Shown here piece by piece: positions 1 to 5,723 of a stretch of 8,644 nt of DNA. Source of the stretch: Lachnospiraceae bacterium (lineage in GTDB: Bacteria; Bacillota; Clostridia; Lachnospirales; Lachnospiraceae). The number at the start of each line of letters is the position of its first letter. Position 1 is the first letter of the stretch. The notes under the pieces are model-generated. The model was given only the letters and a program-made list of their open reading frames with translations. It was not told the DNA's origin and searched no databases. The DNA lies in the NCBI GenBank assembly GCA_017958465.1, contig JAGDCQ010000132.1:1-8644 (forward strand), written 5' to 3'. Position numbers and translations under genes: made by a program.

Positions 1-1
1 C

Positions 2-496
2 GCCGTAATAACCGGACAGGGCAATTTCAGAGGCTCAACATGGCAATACTTTTATATTCCGGCGCCCACAAGTACGCCGACGCCGACAACGGCGCCAACA
101 AGTATGCCAACGCCGACAAAGGCGCCCACAAGTACGCCAACACCAACGCAGGCACCTACCCAGGCGCCCACAAGTACGCCGACCCCGACACAGGCACCTA
201 CAAAGACGCCTACAGATACGCCAACGCCAACACTGACGAGGGCACCCACTAACACGCCAACGCCAACACCTACACAGGCACCTACCCAGGCGCCTACAGA
301 TACGCCCACAGATACACCTGCCCCGACACCGACCAAAACACCACAGGCCACACAGCCACCGGCTGAGAGTGCCCAAAAACCCGGGAAACCGGATGATGAG
401 TCGGAAGTGCCCGCAGGGGTCTGGATCATCATAGGGCTCGGGGCAGCAATTTCTATCGGAGGAACAGCAGGAATACTCCTGTTCAGAAAAAAATAA
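2..496 (+). CDS. Cell-surface protein, C-terminal part (Thr-Pro stalk plus membrane anchor), 5'-truncated
   Basis: The frame is open from the left edge, so this is the last 164 codons of a larger protein. Three parts can be seen. The first about 19 residues contain ITGQGNFRGS and end in an aromatic/hydrophobic strand; this resembles the closing strand of bacterial Ig-like repeat domains (G-x-G-N-F/Y-x-G-S/T). Next is a stalk of about 100 residues made of repeats such as APTSTPTPTQ, turning acidic and Pro-rich (KPGKPDDESE). Last comes a hydrophobic helix (VWIIIGLGAAISIGGTAGIL) followed by LFRKK and the stop. This is the layout of a membrane- or wall-anchored surface protein with an extended spacer. 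The tail looks like a sortase substrate tail, but no LPXTG-type motif precedes the helix, so simple membrane anchoring is more likely. The N-terminal functional domains lie outside the window, so no function is assigned. The next gene begins 33 bp downstream with no terminator between. Confidence 0.8.
   Translation, partial: AVITGQGNFRGSTWQYFYIPAPTSTPTPTTAPTSMPTPTKAPTSTPTPTQAPTQAPTSTPTPTQAPTKTPTDTPTPTLTRAPTNTPTPTPTQAPTQAPTDTPTDTPAPTPTKTPQATQPPAESAQKPGKPDDESEVPAGVWIIIGLGAAISIGGTAGILLFRKK
62..362 (+). repeat. Thr-Pro-coding minisatellite (30-bp, 36-bp and 12-bp units)
   Basis: Imperfect tandem repeat inside the surface-protein gene. In frame, 30-bp units (APTSTPTPTx) occupy 62-91, 92-121, 122-151 and 164-193. 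Shorter 12-bp units (APTQ/APTK) lie at 152-163, 194-205 and 278-289. Expanded 36-bp units lie at 206-241 and 242-277, and a degenerate APTDTPTDTP tail follows. All units are multiples of 3, so gain or loss of units would change stalk length without breaking the frame. The repeat composition also keeps other frames, including antisense frames, free of stops; those open frames are artefacts. Confidence 0.85.
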
Positions 497-516
497 AAAA
501 CCAGGATCATTATTCC

Positions 517-523
517 AAGGAGG
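517..523 (+). promoter_or_regulatory. Ribosome binding site for the PNPOx-like gene
   Basis: AAGGAGG sits 6 nt before the ATG at 530. It fixes the start and matches the strong Shine-Dalgarno style of the other genes in the window. Confidence 0.85.
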
Positions 524-529
524 TAGAAT

Positions 530-922
530 ATGGAACGAGTTGTGAACTTTTTGAAAGAAGCAGGAACCTATTATCTTGCCACAGTTGACGGGGATAAGCC
601 CAAGGTACGCCCTTTTGGGACTGTGCTTTTGTTTGATGGCGGCATATACATCCAGACAGGCAAGGTAAAGGACGTATCAAAGCAGCTCCACAAGAACCCT
701 AACGCAGAGATCTGTGCGTTCAAGGACGGGCAGTGGATAATAGTTGCGGGTGAGCTTGTTGAGGACGAGCGTAGGGAAGCAAAGAAAGCTATGCTTGACG
801 CGTATCCGAACCTTCGCGGAATGTATTCCGAAGATGACGGAAACACCGAGGTGTTCAGGTTCAAAAACGCAACGGCAACCTTTTATTCCTTCTCGTCGGC
901 ACCTGAGACCATAAACCTGTAA
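530..922 (+). CDS. Pyridoxamine 5'-phosphate oxidase family (FMN-binding split-barrel) protein
   Basis: A 130-residue protein with no signal peptide, so cytoplasmic. The sequence follows the small split-barrel flavoprotein pattern. An N-terminal helix (MERVVNFLKEAG) leads into YYLATVDGDKPKVRPFG, the strand-turn-strand that in this family contributes to the FMN phosphate site. VLLFDGGIYIQTGK and then KDVSKQLHKNPNAEIC follow, then the barrel strand WIIVAGELVEDE. A late helix and FRFKNATATFYSF close the fold. The length is that of stand-alone family members, much shorter than true PdxH. These proteins are usually annotated as PNPOx-like or general-stress flavoproteins with unknown substrates; some relatives reduce nitroimidazoles or bind F420 or haem. 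True pyridoxine-phosphate oxidase activity should not be assumed. The gene has a strong RBS and may be co-transcribed with the surface-protein gene 33 bp upstream. Confidence 0.85.
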   Translation: MERVVNFLKEAGTYYLATVDGDKPKVRPFGTVLLFDGGIYIQTGKVKDVSKQLHKNPNAEICAFKDGQWIIVAGELVEDERREAKKAMLDAYPNLRGMYSEDDGNTEVFRFKNATATFYSFSSAPETINL

Positions 923-999
923 GCTAAAGAACCTGTAAGCCAAATGGCCTGCGGGGAGGCGCTGATAAAACGCCGTATAACAAGGTAAAACACCATAAA

Positions 1000-1041
1000 C
1001 GCAGCATTTTCGGGCATCTGCACCGGGTGCTGTGTTTTTTT
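1000..1041 (+). terminator. Probable Rho-independent terminator after the PNPOx-like gene
   Basis: The arms 1000-1007 (CGCAGCAT) and 1027-1034 (GTGCTGTG) pair over 8 bp including two G-U pairs, and seven T residues follow (1035-1041). The loop is long (19 nt) and contains a small inner GCAC/GTGC hairpin. The position, about 80 bp past the stop and before the next gene's RBS, fits. The rest of 923-1134 shows no gene and no convincing promoter. Confidence 0.5.
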
Positions 1042-1121
1042 GCCGAACTGTAATGATACCGGAGCTCTAAACCGATAAATAAAATGTAACGTAACCCACA
1101 AATGGATTTGTGCGGAGCGGG

Positions 1122-1128
1122 AAAGGAG
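1122..1128 (+). promoter_or_regulatory. Ribosome binding site that sets the start at 1135
   Basis: AAAGGAG lies 6 nt before the ATG at 1135. The earlier in-frame ATG at 1102 lies upstream of this site and has no Shine-Dalgarno of its own, so 1135 (MKIENSAVNM) is the better start. Confidence 0.8.
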
Positions 1129-1134
1129 TCCTGT

Positions 1135-1701
1135 ATGAAGATCGAGAACAGCGCAGTAAACATGAGATCCGAGCACGTTTACGCAAGTGAAGGCAGGTAT
1201 GAGTCTGTCTCTCTTGTGGCAAGAGCCGATGAAGAGATAGGGAAGAAGCTGGCTGCCCTCAATGAAAAGAGCGGCAGGTCGGCAGTTGCCGATCTTACTT
1301 CCATGAGTGAAGAACGTGAGAAGAACCGGGCTGAGGCCCAAAAGCAGGCAGAGGCCGGCGCCCTTCAGAATATGCTCGAGCGTATGCGGGAAAAACCGCA
1401 GCCGGAGTATGACATTACAGATCACAAGGACTCGCTCCTTGAGGCTTTGAGGCAGATGCTGGCAGCTCTTAACCATCGCGGAAAGGAAGTAGTGACAGAA
1501 GACGGTCACAAAGGAGTGGACCTTCGCAGCAGCAGCTTCAGCATGAAGGAGTTTTACGCCGGTTCCTCGTCTTTTAAGGCTGTGTTTGCAGCAAAGTCTC
1601 AAGGCAACGGAAACGGATCCGGTAACGGCTCCACAAATCCCGCAGCAGGTACCATGTGGACAAAAGTAACAGCCACAAACTGGTCCTTTACAGAGTATTA
1701 G
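1135..1701 (+). CDS. N-terminal fragment of the split calcium-binding-type protein
   Basis: This is the 188-residue product expected if TAG at 1699 is read as stop. It has the authentic RBS and start. It lacks all three DxDxDG-type loops, which lie after the stop, so on its own it would not be expected to bind calcium like the full protein. The charged helical stretch EEREKNRAEAQKQAEAGALQ (about residues 61-80) could form a coiled coil. It ends at FTEY, in the middle of a region that looks like continuous beta structure. Confidence 0.6.
   Translation: MKIENSAVNMRSEHVYASEGRYESVSLVARADEEIGKKLAALNEKSGRSAVADLTSMSEEREKNRAEAQKQAEAGALQNMLERMREKPQPEYDITDHKDSLLEALRQMLAALNHRGKEVVTEDGHKGVDLRSSSFSMKEFYAGSSSFKAVFAAKSQGNGNGSGNGSTNPAAGTMWTKVTATNWSFTEY
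1699..1701 (+). other. In-frame amber codon inside the calcium-binding-type gene
   Basis: The codon context is TTT-ACA-GAG-TAT-TAG-AGC-ACC-ACC. Both flanks are in the same frame, with no insertion or deletion and no IS remnant. A TAG rules out standard selenocysteine insertion, which uses TGA. The next base is A, not the C typical of known leaky TAG contexts. Confidence 0.8.
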
Positions 1702-1764
1702 AGCACCACCATTGAGGCTCAGGGCCTTGCAAAGACCCAAGACGGCAGGAGCATCTCCTTTAAT

Positions 1765-2325
1765 GTGGACCTTTCAATGTCCAGGGCTTTTACGGCGGAA
1801 TACGGCAGCTTTACAGAGCAGAGCTTTATCCTTACGGATCCCCTGGTGATAAACCTTAACACCAACGTGACTAAGGTTAGCGACCTTAAGATAGCTTTTG
1901 ACCTTGACGCAGACGGCGTTAAGGAGGATATATCTTTTGCGGGCGAGGGCAGCGGCTTCCTTGCTTTAGACGCAAACAACGACGGCGTTATAAACGACGG
2001 CAGCGAGCTTTTCGGAACATCTTCCGGCGACGGCTTTGCGGACCTTGCGCGTTTTGACGACGATAACAACGGATGGATAGATGAGAATGATGATGTTTTC
2101 GGGCGTCTTCGCATCTGGACAAAGGATAAGGACGGCGTCGACACCCTGATGACGCTGAAGGACGCGGACGTGGGCGCTATCTTCCTTGGCAACGCCTCTA
2201 CGGAATTCAGCCTTAAGGACGGTGCAAACGCCACAAACGCAGTTCTTAAGAAGACCGGCATATACCTTAAGGAAAGCGGAGCGGTTGGGACTGTAGCACA
2301 TGTTGACCTTGCATCGAAACCGTGA
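1765..2325 (+). CDS. C-terminal calcium-binding fragment (possible independent start at GTG 1765)
   Basis: If made separately, this 186-residue piece could begin at GTG 1765 (MDLSMSRAF) or ATG 1777. The only Shine-Dalgarno-like match, AGGAG at 1747-1751, is 13 nt from the GTG, which is long, and termination at 1701 is 63 nt away, so reinitiation is possible but poorly supported. The fragment holds all three acidic loops (DLDADG, DANNDGVIND, DDDNNGWIDEND) and the conserved LRIWTKD and LKKTGIYL segments. I regard it as the second half of one broken gene rather than a gene of its own. Confidence 0.4.
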   Translation: MDLSMSRAFTAEYGSFTEQSFILTDPLVINLNTNVTKVSDLKIAFDLDADGVKEDISFAGEGSGFLALDANNDGVINDGSELFGTSSGDGFADLARFDDDNNGWIDENDDVFGRLRIWTKDKDGVDTLMTLKDADVGAIFLGNASTEFSLKDGANATNAVLKKTGIYLKESGAVGTVAHVDLASKP

Positions 2326-2331
2326 TAGAAT
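2303..2331 (+). promoter_or_regulatory. Sigma-A promoter with extended -10 for the YbjQ-family gene
   Basis: TTGACC (2303-2308), a 17-bp spacer, then TAGAAT (2326-2331) preceded by TGA, giving an extended -10 (TGnTAGAAT). The -35 lies in the last codons of the calcium-binding-type gene and the extended -10 overlaps its TGA-TAG stops. Transcription would start near 2338, leaving a leader of about 40 nt before the ATG at 2381. Confidence 0.65.
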
Positions 2332-2369
2332 AATAGGGAGCATAAGTTTCACGCTTTTATAAAAAGTAT

Positions 2370-2376
2370 AGGAGGT
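2370..2376 (+). promoter_or_regulatory. Ribosome binding site for the YbjQ-family gene
   Basis: AGGAGGT, a perfect anti-Shine-Dalgarno match, ends 4 nt before the ATG at 2381. Confidence 0.85.
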
Positions 2377-2380
2377 TACT

Positions 2381-2692
2381 ATGCAACTATTAACTATCGA
2401 TTTTCTTCCGGGCAGGGATTACGATGTCCTTGGCATCGTAAAGGGGGCTGTTGTACAGTCAAAGCACGTAGGCAAGGACTTTATGGCCGGCCTTAAGACT
2501 ATAGTAGGCGGAGAGATCAAGGGCTACACCGAAATGATAACGGAAGCCAGGAACATCGCCACTGACCGTATGATCCAGGAAGCAGCCGGGCTCGGGGCAG
2601 ACGCCATCGTGGGAGTCCGCTACGGCTCATCGGCCATCATGGACGGAGCAGCAGAGGTGCTGGCTTACGGTACCGCAGTAAGGTTTAAGTAA
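2381..2692 (+). CDS. YbjQ / UPF0145 family protein (putative heavy-metal-binding domain)
   Basis: A 103-residue cytoplasmic protein, the normal length for the family. The family pattern is complete: a DVLGIVKGAVVQSKHVGKD strand region, then GLKTIVGGEIKGYTEMITEAR, then the helix ATDRMIQEAAGLGADAIVGVRY and the closing strand AAEVLAYGTAVRF. UPF0145 proteins form ring-like oligomers; a 'heavy-metal-binding' label is attached to the domain, but no reaction or physiological role is established. It appears to be a monocistronic unit, with its own extended -10 promoter upstream and a strong hairpin terminator 8 bp after the stop. Nothing in the neighbourhood hints at a metal-related function. Identification to family is secure; function is unknown. 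Confidence 0.92.
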   Translation: MQLLTIDFLPGRDYDVLGIVKGAVVQSKHVGKDFMAGLKTIVGGEIKGYTEMITEARNIATDRMIQEAAGLGADAIVGVRYGSSAIMDGAAEVLAYGTAVRFK

Positions 2693-2700
2693 AAAGCAAA

Positions 2701-2734
2701 GGCTTGCAGCCAAAGGGTTGCAAGCCATTTTTTT
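2701..2734. terminator. Bidirectional Rho-independent terminator between convergent genes
   Basis: GGCTTGCA (2701-2708) pairs perfectly with TGCAAGCC (2719-2726) around a 10-nt loop, and seven T residues follow (2728-2734). Read on the minus strand the same stem is followed by TTTGCTTTTT, so it can also end the GH51 transcript. The GH51 stop codon (2735-2733) overlaps the T tract. Confidence 0.85.
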
Positions 2735-5408
2735 ATTTAGCTTTTTTGATGGTTATTATCGTCAGGGAGTACTTTTCAAGCCTGATATCGAAGGACCCTG
2801 AAACCTCGCAGTTCCCGGTCTTTGGAGCGATCCTGTCCGGACTGTTAAAGGAGTTTGAATCCAGCAGATTGTCGGAGGTGATGTACTGCACTTCAGCAGT
2901 TTTCTCGTAAGCACCGGCGTCGAAGTTGTCAAGGATGATGCGCATGGGCGCCTCCTCCTTGTTGCGGTTCACCAGCTTAATGATGATATCGCCGTTATCG
3001 CAGGTGTTTACGGAGGAGTAAAGGGTGTTAAGCGCATCCTCTGTGTAATCCACCAGGAGGTCGTCGTTCAGGTAGCACTTTATGCTCTTTTCACTCACTA
3101 CGACTTTTATCTTGTAAGAAACGTTTTTCTTAAGCCTTACACTTGAGGAAGTGCCGTCAACAGCGGCACTTTTTATATTGTCGCTGACTATCTGAAGGCA
3201 GGAAACGGTGTTGGCCCAGCCCCCGAGGTTCCAGAAAACGTTGTTTTCCTTGCCTTTTACGCATATGGGGATGAGGAAGCCTTCCTTGCCGGAAAGGATG
3301 GTGCCGTCCACGGTAAGTGTGTAGTCTGTCCAGGTGTCATCGCCAAAATAAATAGCTTCACCGGTGGTTTCCGTGACAGGATAGGAGGCTGTGCTCTGTA
3401 CAAGCCTGCCGTCGCTTACGTTCCAGCTGCCGGACACTATAAAGCCGTCTTTTATGCTGTCTTCGCTGTCGAAGTTGTTGCTGTAGAGCTCTTCGCCCGT
3501 CTTGTTTGATACTACTTTCAGGTTGTCGTACGCCACCTTTGTTTCCCAGGAACCAAGACCCACACGGCCTGAAAGCTCGTTTTTATCCTCTGTTGCCGCA
3601 GTTACGACGGAAGGGACATAAGTCTTTCCGACGTTGTTTGAAAACATTGACTGAACGTGGTAGTTGGGTGTGCCGTAAACCAGTGCGTTGTTGAAGAAGA
3701 TAAGGTCCGGGAGCCACTGGTTTGCCTTGCCGTTTGCAAAGAGAGGCGCGTAGCAGGCCATCTCAACGATATCACTGTTGCGCTCAAGGCCCGTCATAAA
3801 GGAGGCCTCGGCTAAGGCCGCCTGCATATTGTTGGCTTTTGCGGCATATTCACCTACAAAGACCTTAGTTTTGATGGTACGGCTGTATTTGTCGTATCGC
3901 TTGTTGTTGGAGAAGAACCACTGGGCCGATTCGTAGAAATGCTCGTCGGCTGCGCCCGACCACTTGACTATCACATCATCCTGGTTTTCAAGGTAGTTGT
4001 ACGCATATCTGTCGCTGGAAACGGGACCGTTGGAAATAACGAGCTCCACACCTTCGAAAAGCCCGGGAGCCTTCTTCGCGGCGTCTTCAAAAGCGTAAAC
4101 AAACTGGTTGTAATGCTCAAAGTACTCTTTCTGCCACTGCTCGTTTCCGATGGCAATAAAGTGGAGCGGGAACGGGTCTTTGTGACCCATCGCGATGCGG
4201 ACAGCGCCCCACTTTGTGTCCTGACCGCCACGGCAGAATTCCACGAGATCTAAGGCGTCCTGGACATATTGCTTGAACTCCGGAGAGTCGATCTTGTAAT
4301 ACTTGTAGGAACCGCCTGCCTGGATGGGGCAGGTCATACCGGCGTTCAGCACGGGAAGCGGCTCGCAGCCGATGGCTTCGCAGAATTCGAAGAACTCGTA
4401 AAAGCCTATGCCGTAGGTGGTGTAGTAGGGGTCATCCGGAGTGCCGTCCCATATGGAGTGGCTCTGGGGGCGGATCGCAACATCGCCTGTGCTGGTCTTG
4501 CCGTTGATGATGAATTCCTCACCGTTTCCGATGGAATCCTTCCAGCTGTACTGGGTGTCAAGGCCCTTGCCTTCAATAACGCAGCCGCCCGGGAAACGCA
4601 TAAAGGCAGGATGTATGGCTTCTAACGCCTCACCTATATCCTTGCGGACGGGAAGGCCCTTGTAGGTATCGTCCGGCATAAGGGAAACCATATCAACCGC
4701 GACGGAGCCTGTCTTTATCTGTACAAAAAGCTGTCCCTTAGCCAGGGATTCCTTTGCGGTAAATTTGAGCTCGTACTTTCGCCAGCTGTCTGTAACGGCG
4801 TCTATAGTGCCTGAAAAAGCCTTTGTGGTCCCGGCTTTAAGCTCAATGCTCACGGGGCCTGTGTAGCCTTCAAGACCTTTTAAGAAGATACTGAAGGAGT
4901 AGGAAGCATCCTTGGTCACGGGCATAGCGCCGTAAAAACCGGTATTATATATACCCGAAAAGTCGTCATATGTATTTTTCAGGACAGCATAATTTGGATT
5001 TGAAAGATTAAGGCATGTCCTGTCAGAATAGCCGTTCACGACCTCAAAGGAAACCTCGTTCCTGTTTGCTTTCCAGCCGTGGCGGTTTTTGTCCGAGGCT
5101 TTTGGACCGTATTCAAAGGAACGGTTCTTGATAAGCTCGGGGTACATACCGCCGTCTAAGGCGTGGTTTATATCCTCCAAGAAGATCCCGTAGAGAAGAG
5201 GACTGATGGAGTGGGAACCGGGATCTTTTAAGTCCGCCTTAAGGAGGGAAAAACCTTCCGGAAGGGGGTCCGTAACGGGAGATTGGCTTTCCGTTGGAGC
5301 GGGTCCGGAAGAGGGTGAAGGTTTTTCGGTTGTTGCAGCAGTACCGCAGGCTGTGGTGATACACAGCAGGCCTGCAAGCAGTAAACATAAAACTTTTCTT
5401 GATTTCAT
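2733..5408 (-). CDS. Secreted lipoprotein alpha-L-arabinofuranosidase, GH51, with C-terminal beta-sandwich insert
   Basis: The protein has 891 residues. It is predicted to release terminal alpha-L-arabinofuranosyl residues from arabinan, arabinoxylan or arabino-oligosaccharides outside the cell. Start: the ATG at 5408 begins a signal peptide (MKSRKVLCLLLAGLLC) ending at a lipobox-like TTAC, lipidated at C21; a modest AGCAGG precedes it. The frame is open further upstream to 5603, but that region is AT-rich promoter and operator DNA. A Ser/Pro/Thr linker covers about 22-50. The GH51 core begins GIFLEDINHALDGGMYPELI (74-93). A CBM4/9-like jelly roll follows at about 120-245, then a TIM barrel at about 250-560. 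The general acid/base is E423 in AIGNEQW and the nucleophile is E520 in VFVGEYAA; both are present. From about 610 to 795 a LamG/DUF1080-like beta-sandwich (GFIVSGSWNVSDGRLV, GFLIPICVKGKENNVFWNLG) interrupts the C-terminal GH51 beta domain, which resumes at GDIIIKLVNRNKE. It is transcribed divergently from the sugar-binding-protein gene. Confidence 0.92.
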   Translation of the reverse strand: MKSRKVLCLLLAGLLCITTACGTAATTEKPSPSSGPAPTESQSPVTDPLPEGFSLLKADLKDPGSHSISPLLYGIFLEDINHALDGGMYPELIKNRSFEYGPKASDKNRHGWKANRNEVSFEVVNGYSDRTCLNLSNPNYAVLKNTYDDFSGIYNTGFYGAMPVTKDASYSFSIFLKGLEGYTGPVSIELKAGTTKAFSGTIDAVTDSWRKYELKFTAKESLAKGQLFVQIKTGSVAVDMVSLMPDDTYKGLPVRKDIGEALEAIHPAFMRFPGGCVIEGKGLDTQYSWKDSIGNGEEFIINGKTSTGDVAIRPQSHSIWDGTPDDPYYTTYGIGFYEFFEFCEAIGCEPLPVLNAGMTCPIQAGGSYKYYKIDSPEFKQYVQDALDLVEFCRGGQDTKWGAVRIAMGHKDPFPLHFIAIGNEQWQKEYFEHYNQFVYAFEDAAKKAPGLFEGVELVISNGPVSSDRYAYNYLENQDDVIVKWSGAADEHFYESAQWFFSNNKRYDKYSRTIKTKVFVGEYAAKANNMQAALAEASFMTGLERNSDIVEMACYAPLFANGKANQWLPDLIFFNNALVYGTPNYHVQSMFSNNVGKTYVPSVVTAATEDKNELSGRVGLGSWETKVAYDNLKVVSNKTGEELYSNNFDSEDSIKDGFIVSGSWNVSDGRLVQSTASYPVTETTGEAIYFGDDTWTDYTLTVDGTILSGKEGFLIPICVKGKENNVFWNLGGWANTVSCLQIVSDNIKSAAVDGTSSSVRLKKNVSYKIKVVVSEKSIKCYLNDDLLVDYTEDALNTLYSSVNTCDNGDIIIKLVNRNKEEAPMRIILDNFDAGAYEKTAEVQYITSDNLLDSNSFNSPDRIAPKTGNCEVSGSFDIRLEKYSLTIITIKKAK

Positions 5409-5448
5409 AAAACCTGCTTTCTGAGAAATGTAGTTATTTTTCACGTTG

Positions 5449-5479
5449 ATTATAATAACACAAATAATATATATTGCAA
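5449..5479 (-). promoter_or_regulatory. Possible promoter of the GH51 gene
   Basis: On the minus strand, TTGCAA (5479-5474) and TATTAT (5457-5452) are 16 bp apart, and an overlapping TATAAT (5454-5449) sits 19 bp away. The AT-rich setting makes this only a candidate. Transcription would begin near 5445, about 37 nt before the start codon. Confidence 0.35.
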
Positions 5480-5501
5480 GAACAAAATGGTTATTTTGAC
5501 T

Positions 5502-5516
5502 ATGAAAGCGGTTGCG
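5502..5516. promoter_or_regulatory. Upstream LacI/CcpA-type operator (O1)
   Basis: ATGAAAGCGGTTGCG matches the catabolite-response consensus WTGNAANCGNWNNCW at all but the last position. Its first 14 bases are identical to the site at 5588-5602. It lies between the two divergent promoters, about 22 bp upstream of the GH51 -35 candidate, with its centre 86 bp from the second operator. Confidence 0.65.
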
Positions 5517-5552
5517 ACAAAAATGAAAATATAAAAAATGCACAAAAAGATA

Positions 5553-5581
5553 TTGACAAGAAAAAGTGTATGGTGTAATAT
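5553..5581 (+). promoter_or_regulatory. Sigma-A promoter of the sugar-binding-protein gene
   Basis: TTGACA (5553-5558), 17 bp, TAATAT (5576-5581): a perfect -35 box with ideal spacing, and TG directly before the -10. The expected start point is about 5588, giving a leader of about 155 nt. Confidence 0.8.
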
Positions 5582-5587
5582 GTACAC

Positions 5588-5602
5588 ATGAAAGCGGTTG
5601 CA
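5588..5602. promoter_or_regulatory. LacI/CcpA-type operator (O2) on the transcription start
   Basis: ATGAAAGCGGTTGCA fits WTGNAANCGNWNNCW at every fixed position and is a pseudo-palindrome (TGAAAGC / TGCAACC). It begins 7 bp after the -10 box, so a bound repressor would cover the start point and block initiation or early elongation. The sequence cannot tell a global CcpA site from one for a dedicated LacI-family sugar regulator. Confidence 0.75.
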
Positions 5603-5627
5603 CAGCATCGTTTTTTATGCGTAAACA

Positions 5628-5634
5628 CGGTTGC
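5628..5634. promoter_or_regulatory. Possible third operator half-site
   Basis: CGGTTGC recurs here as in the right halves of the operators at 5509-5515 and 5595-5601, but the left half (GTAAACA) fits poorly. At most it is a weak auxiliary half-site. Confidence 0.25.
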
Positions 5635-5642
5635 GGAAAGTC

Positions 5643-5723
5643 TTTGGGACTCTTGATCTTCCCGCGTCGGTTTCACAGAAGAAAGGGTGAGAACAGCATC
5701 GCTTTTAATGGGGAAGTCCCAAA
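5643..5723 (+). other. Long-range stem in the 5' leader just before the RBS
   Basis: TTTGGGACT (5643-5651) is exactly complementary to AGTCCCAAA (5715-5723), closing a 63-nt loop that ends 7 nt before AGGAGG. Allowing one bulged A adds two pairs on the outside. No known riboswitch core was recognised. The pairing may be chance or may tune translation. Confidence 0.35.

Larger units (their letters stand above)
1135..2325 (+). pseudogene. EF-hand-like calcium-binding protein gene interrupted by an in-frame TAG
   Basis: Reading from the ATG at 1135 with its good RBS, one frame runs to tandem stops TGA-TAG at 2323-2328. It is broken only by TAG at codon 189 (1699-1701). Without that stop the product would be 396 residues. 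The N-terminal part (1-188) is hydrophilic and partly helical, with a Gly/Asn/Ser-rich stretch before WTKVTATNWSF. The C-terminal part carries DLDADG (D256, D258, D260), LDANNDGVIND (from D279) and FDDDNNGWIDEND (from D308): three EF-hand/dockerin-type acidic loops, as in hemolysin-type and VCBS-associated proteins. The order GFLALDxNxDGxINDGSELFG, LRIWTKD, GAIFLGN and TGIYL is, from my knowledge of the family, that of intact Firmicutes proteins of about 400 residues with no established function. No signal peptide or membrane helix is seen. The frame, composition and family pattern continue smoothly across the TAG, so it is either a recent nonsense change (GAG to TAG would suffice), a sequencing error or a readthrough codon. 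Confidence 0.7.

Noticed and set aside
62..362. Regular repeats resembling a CRISPR array
   Set aside because: Units are contiguous, degenerate, without unique spacers, and encode Thr-Pro in the frame of a surface protein.
364..420. Sortase LPXTG anchor on the surface protein
   Set aside because: The Pro/acidic stretch before the C-terminal helix has no LPXTG or close variant, so only a membrane anchor is claimed.
35..510. Open frames on the minus strand through the repeat region (Arg/Cys/Trp-rich and Gly/Val-rich)
   Set aside because: They arise from the low-complexity repeat on the other strand, have no ribosome binding site and no sensible protein composition.
1040..1085. Promoter for the calcium-binding-type gene (TTGCCG / TAAAAT)
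   Set aside because: The hexamers are not at workable spacing and the match is weak, so none is annotated.
1102..1134. Earlier ATG (1102) as the start of the calcium-binding-type gene
   Set aside because: The Shine-Dalgarno AAAGGAG at 1122-1128 lies after it and points to 1135.
1699..1701. Selenocysteine or programmed frameshift at the interruption
   Set aside because: The codon is TAG, not TGA; the frame is the same on both sides; no slippery heptamer is visible.
883..1740. 285-codon minus-strand open frame
   Set aside because: It is antisense to the end of the PNPOx-like gene, a terminator and the calcium-binding-type gene. Its product is Cys-rich without recognisable domains, while the plus strand has good RBSs and family matches.
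3506..4665. Plus-strand open frames within the GH51 gene
   Set aside because: Antisense shadows of a gene with both catalytic glutamates; no RBS or family similarity.
5409..5603. Extending the GH51 protein upstream to an ATG at 5603
   Set aside because: The extension would run through both operators and the divergent promoter, is AT-driven, and would bury the lipoprotein signal peptide that starts at 5408.
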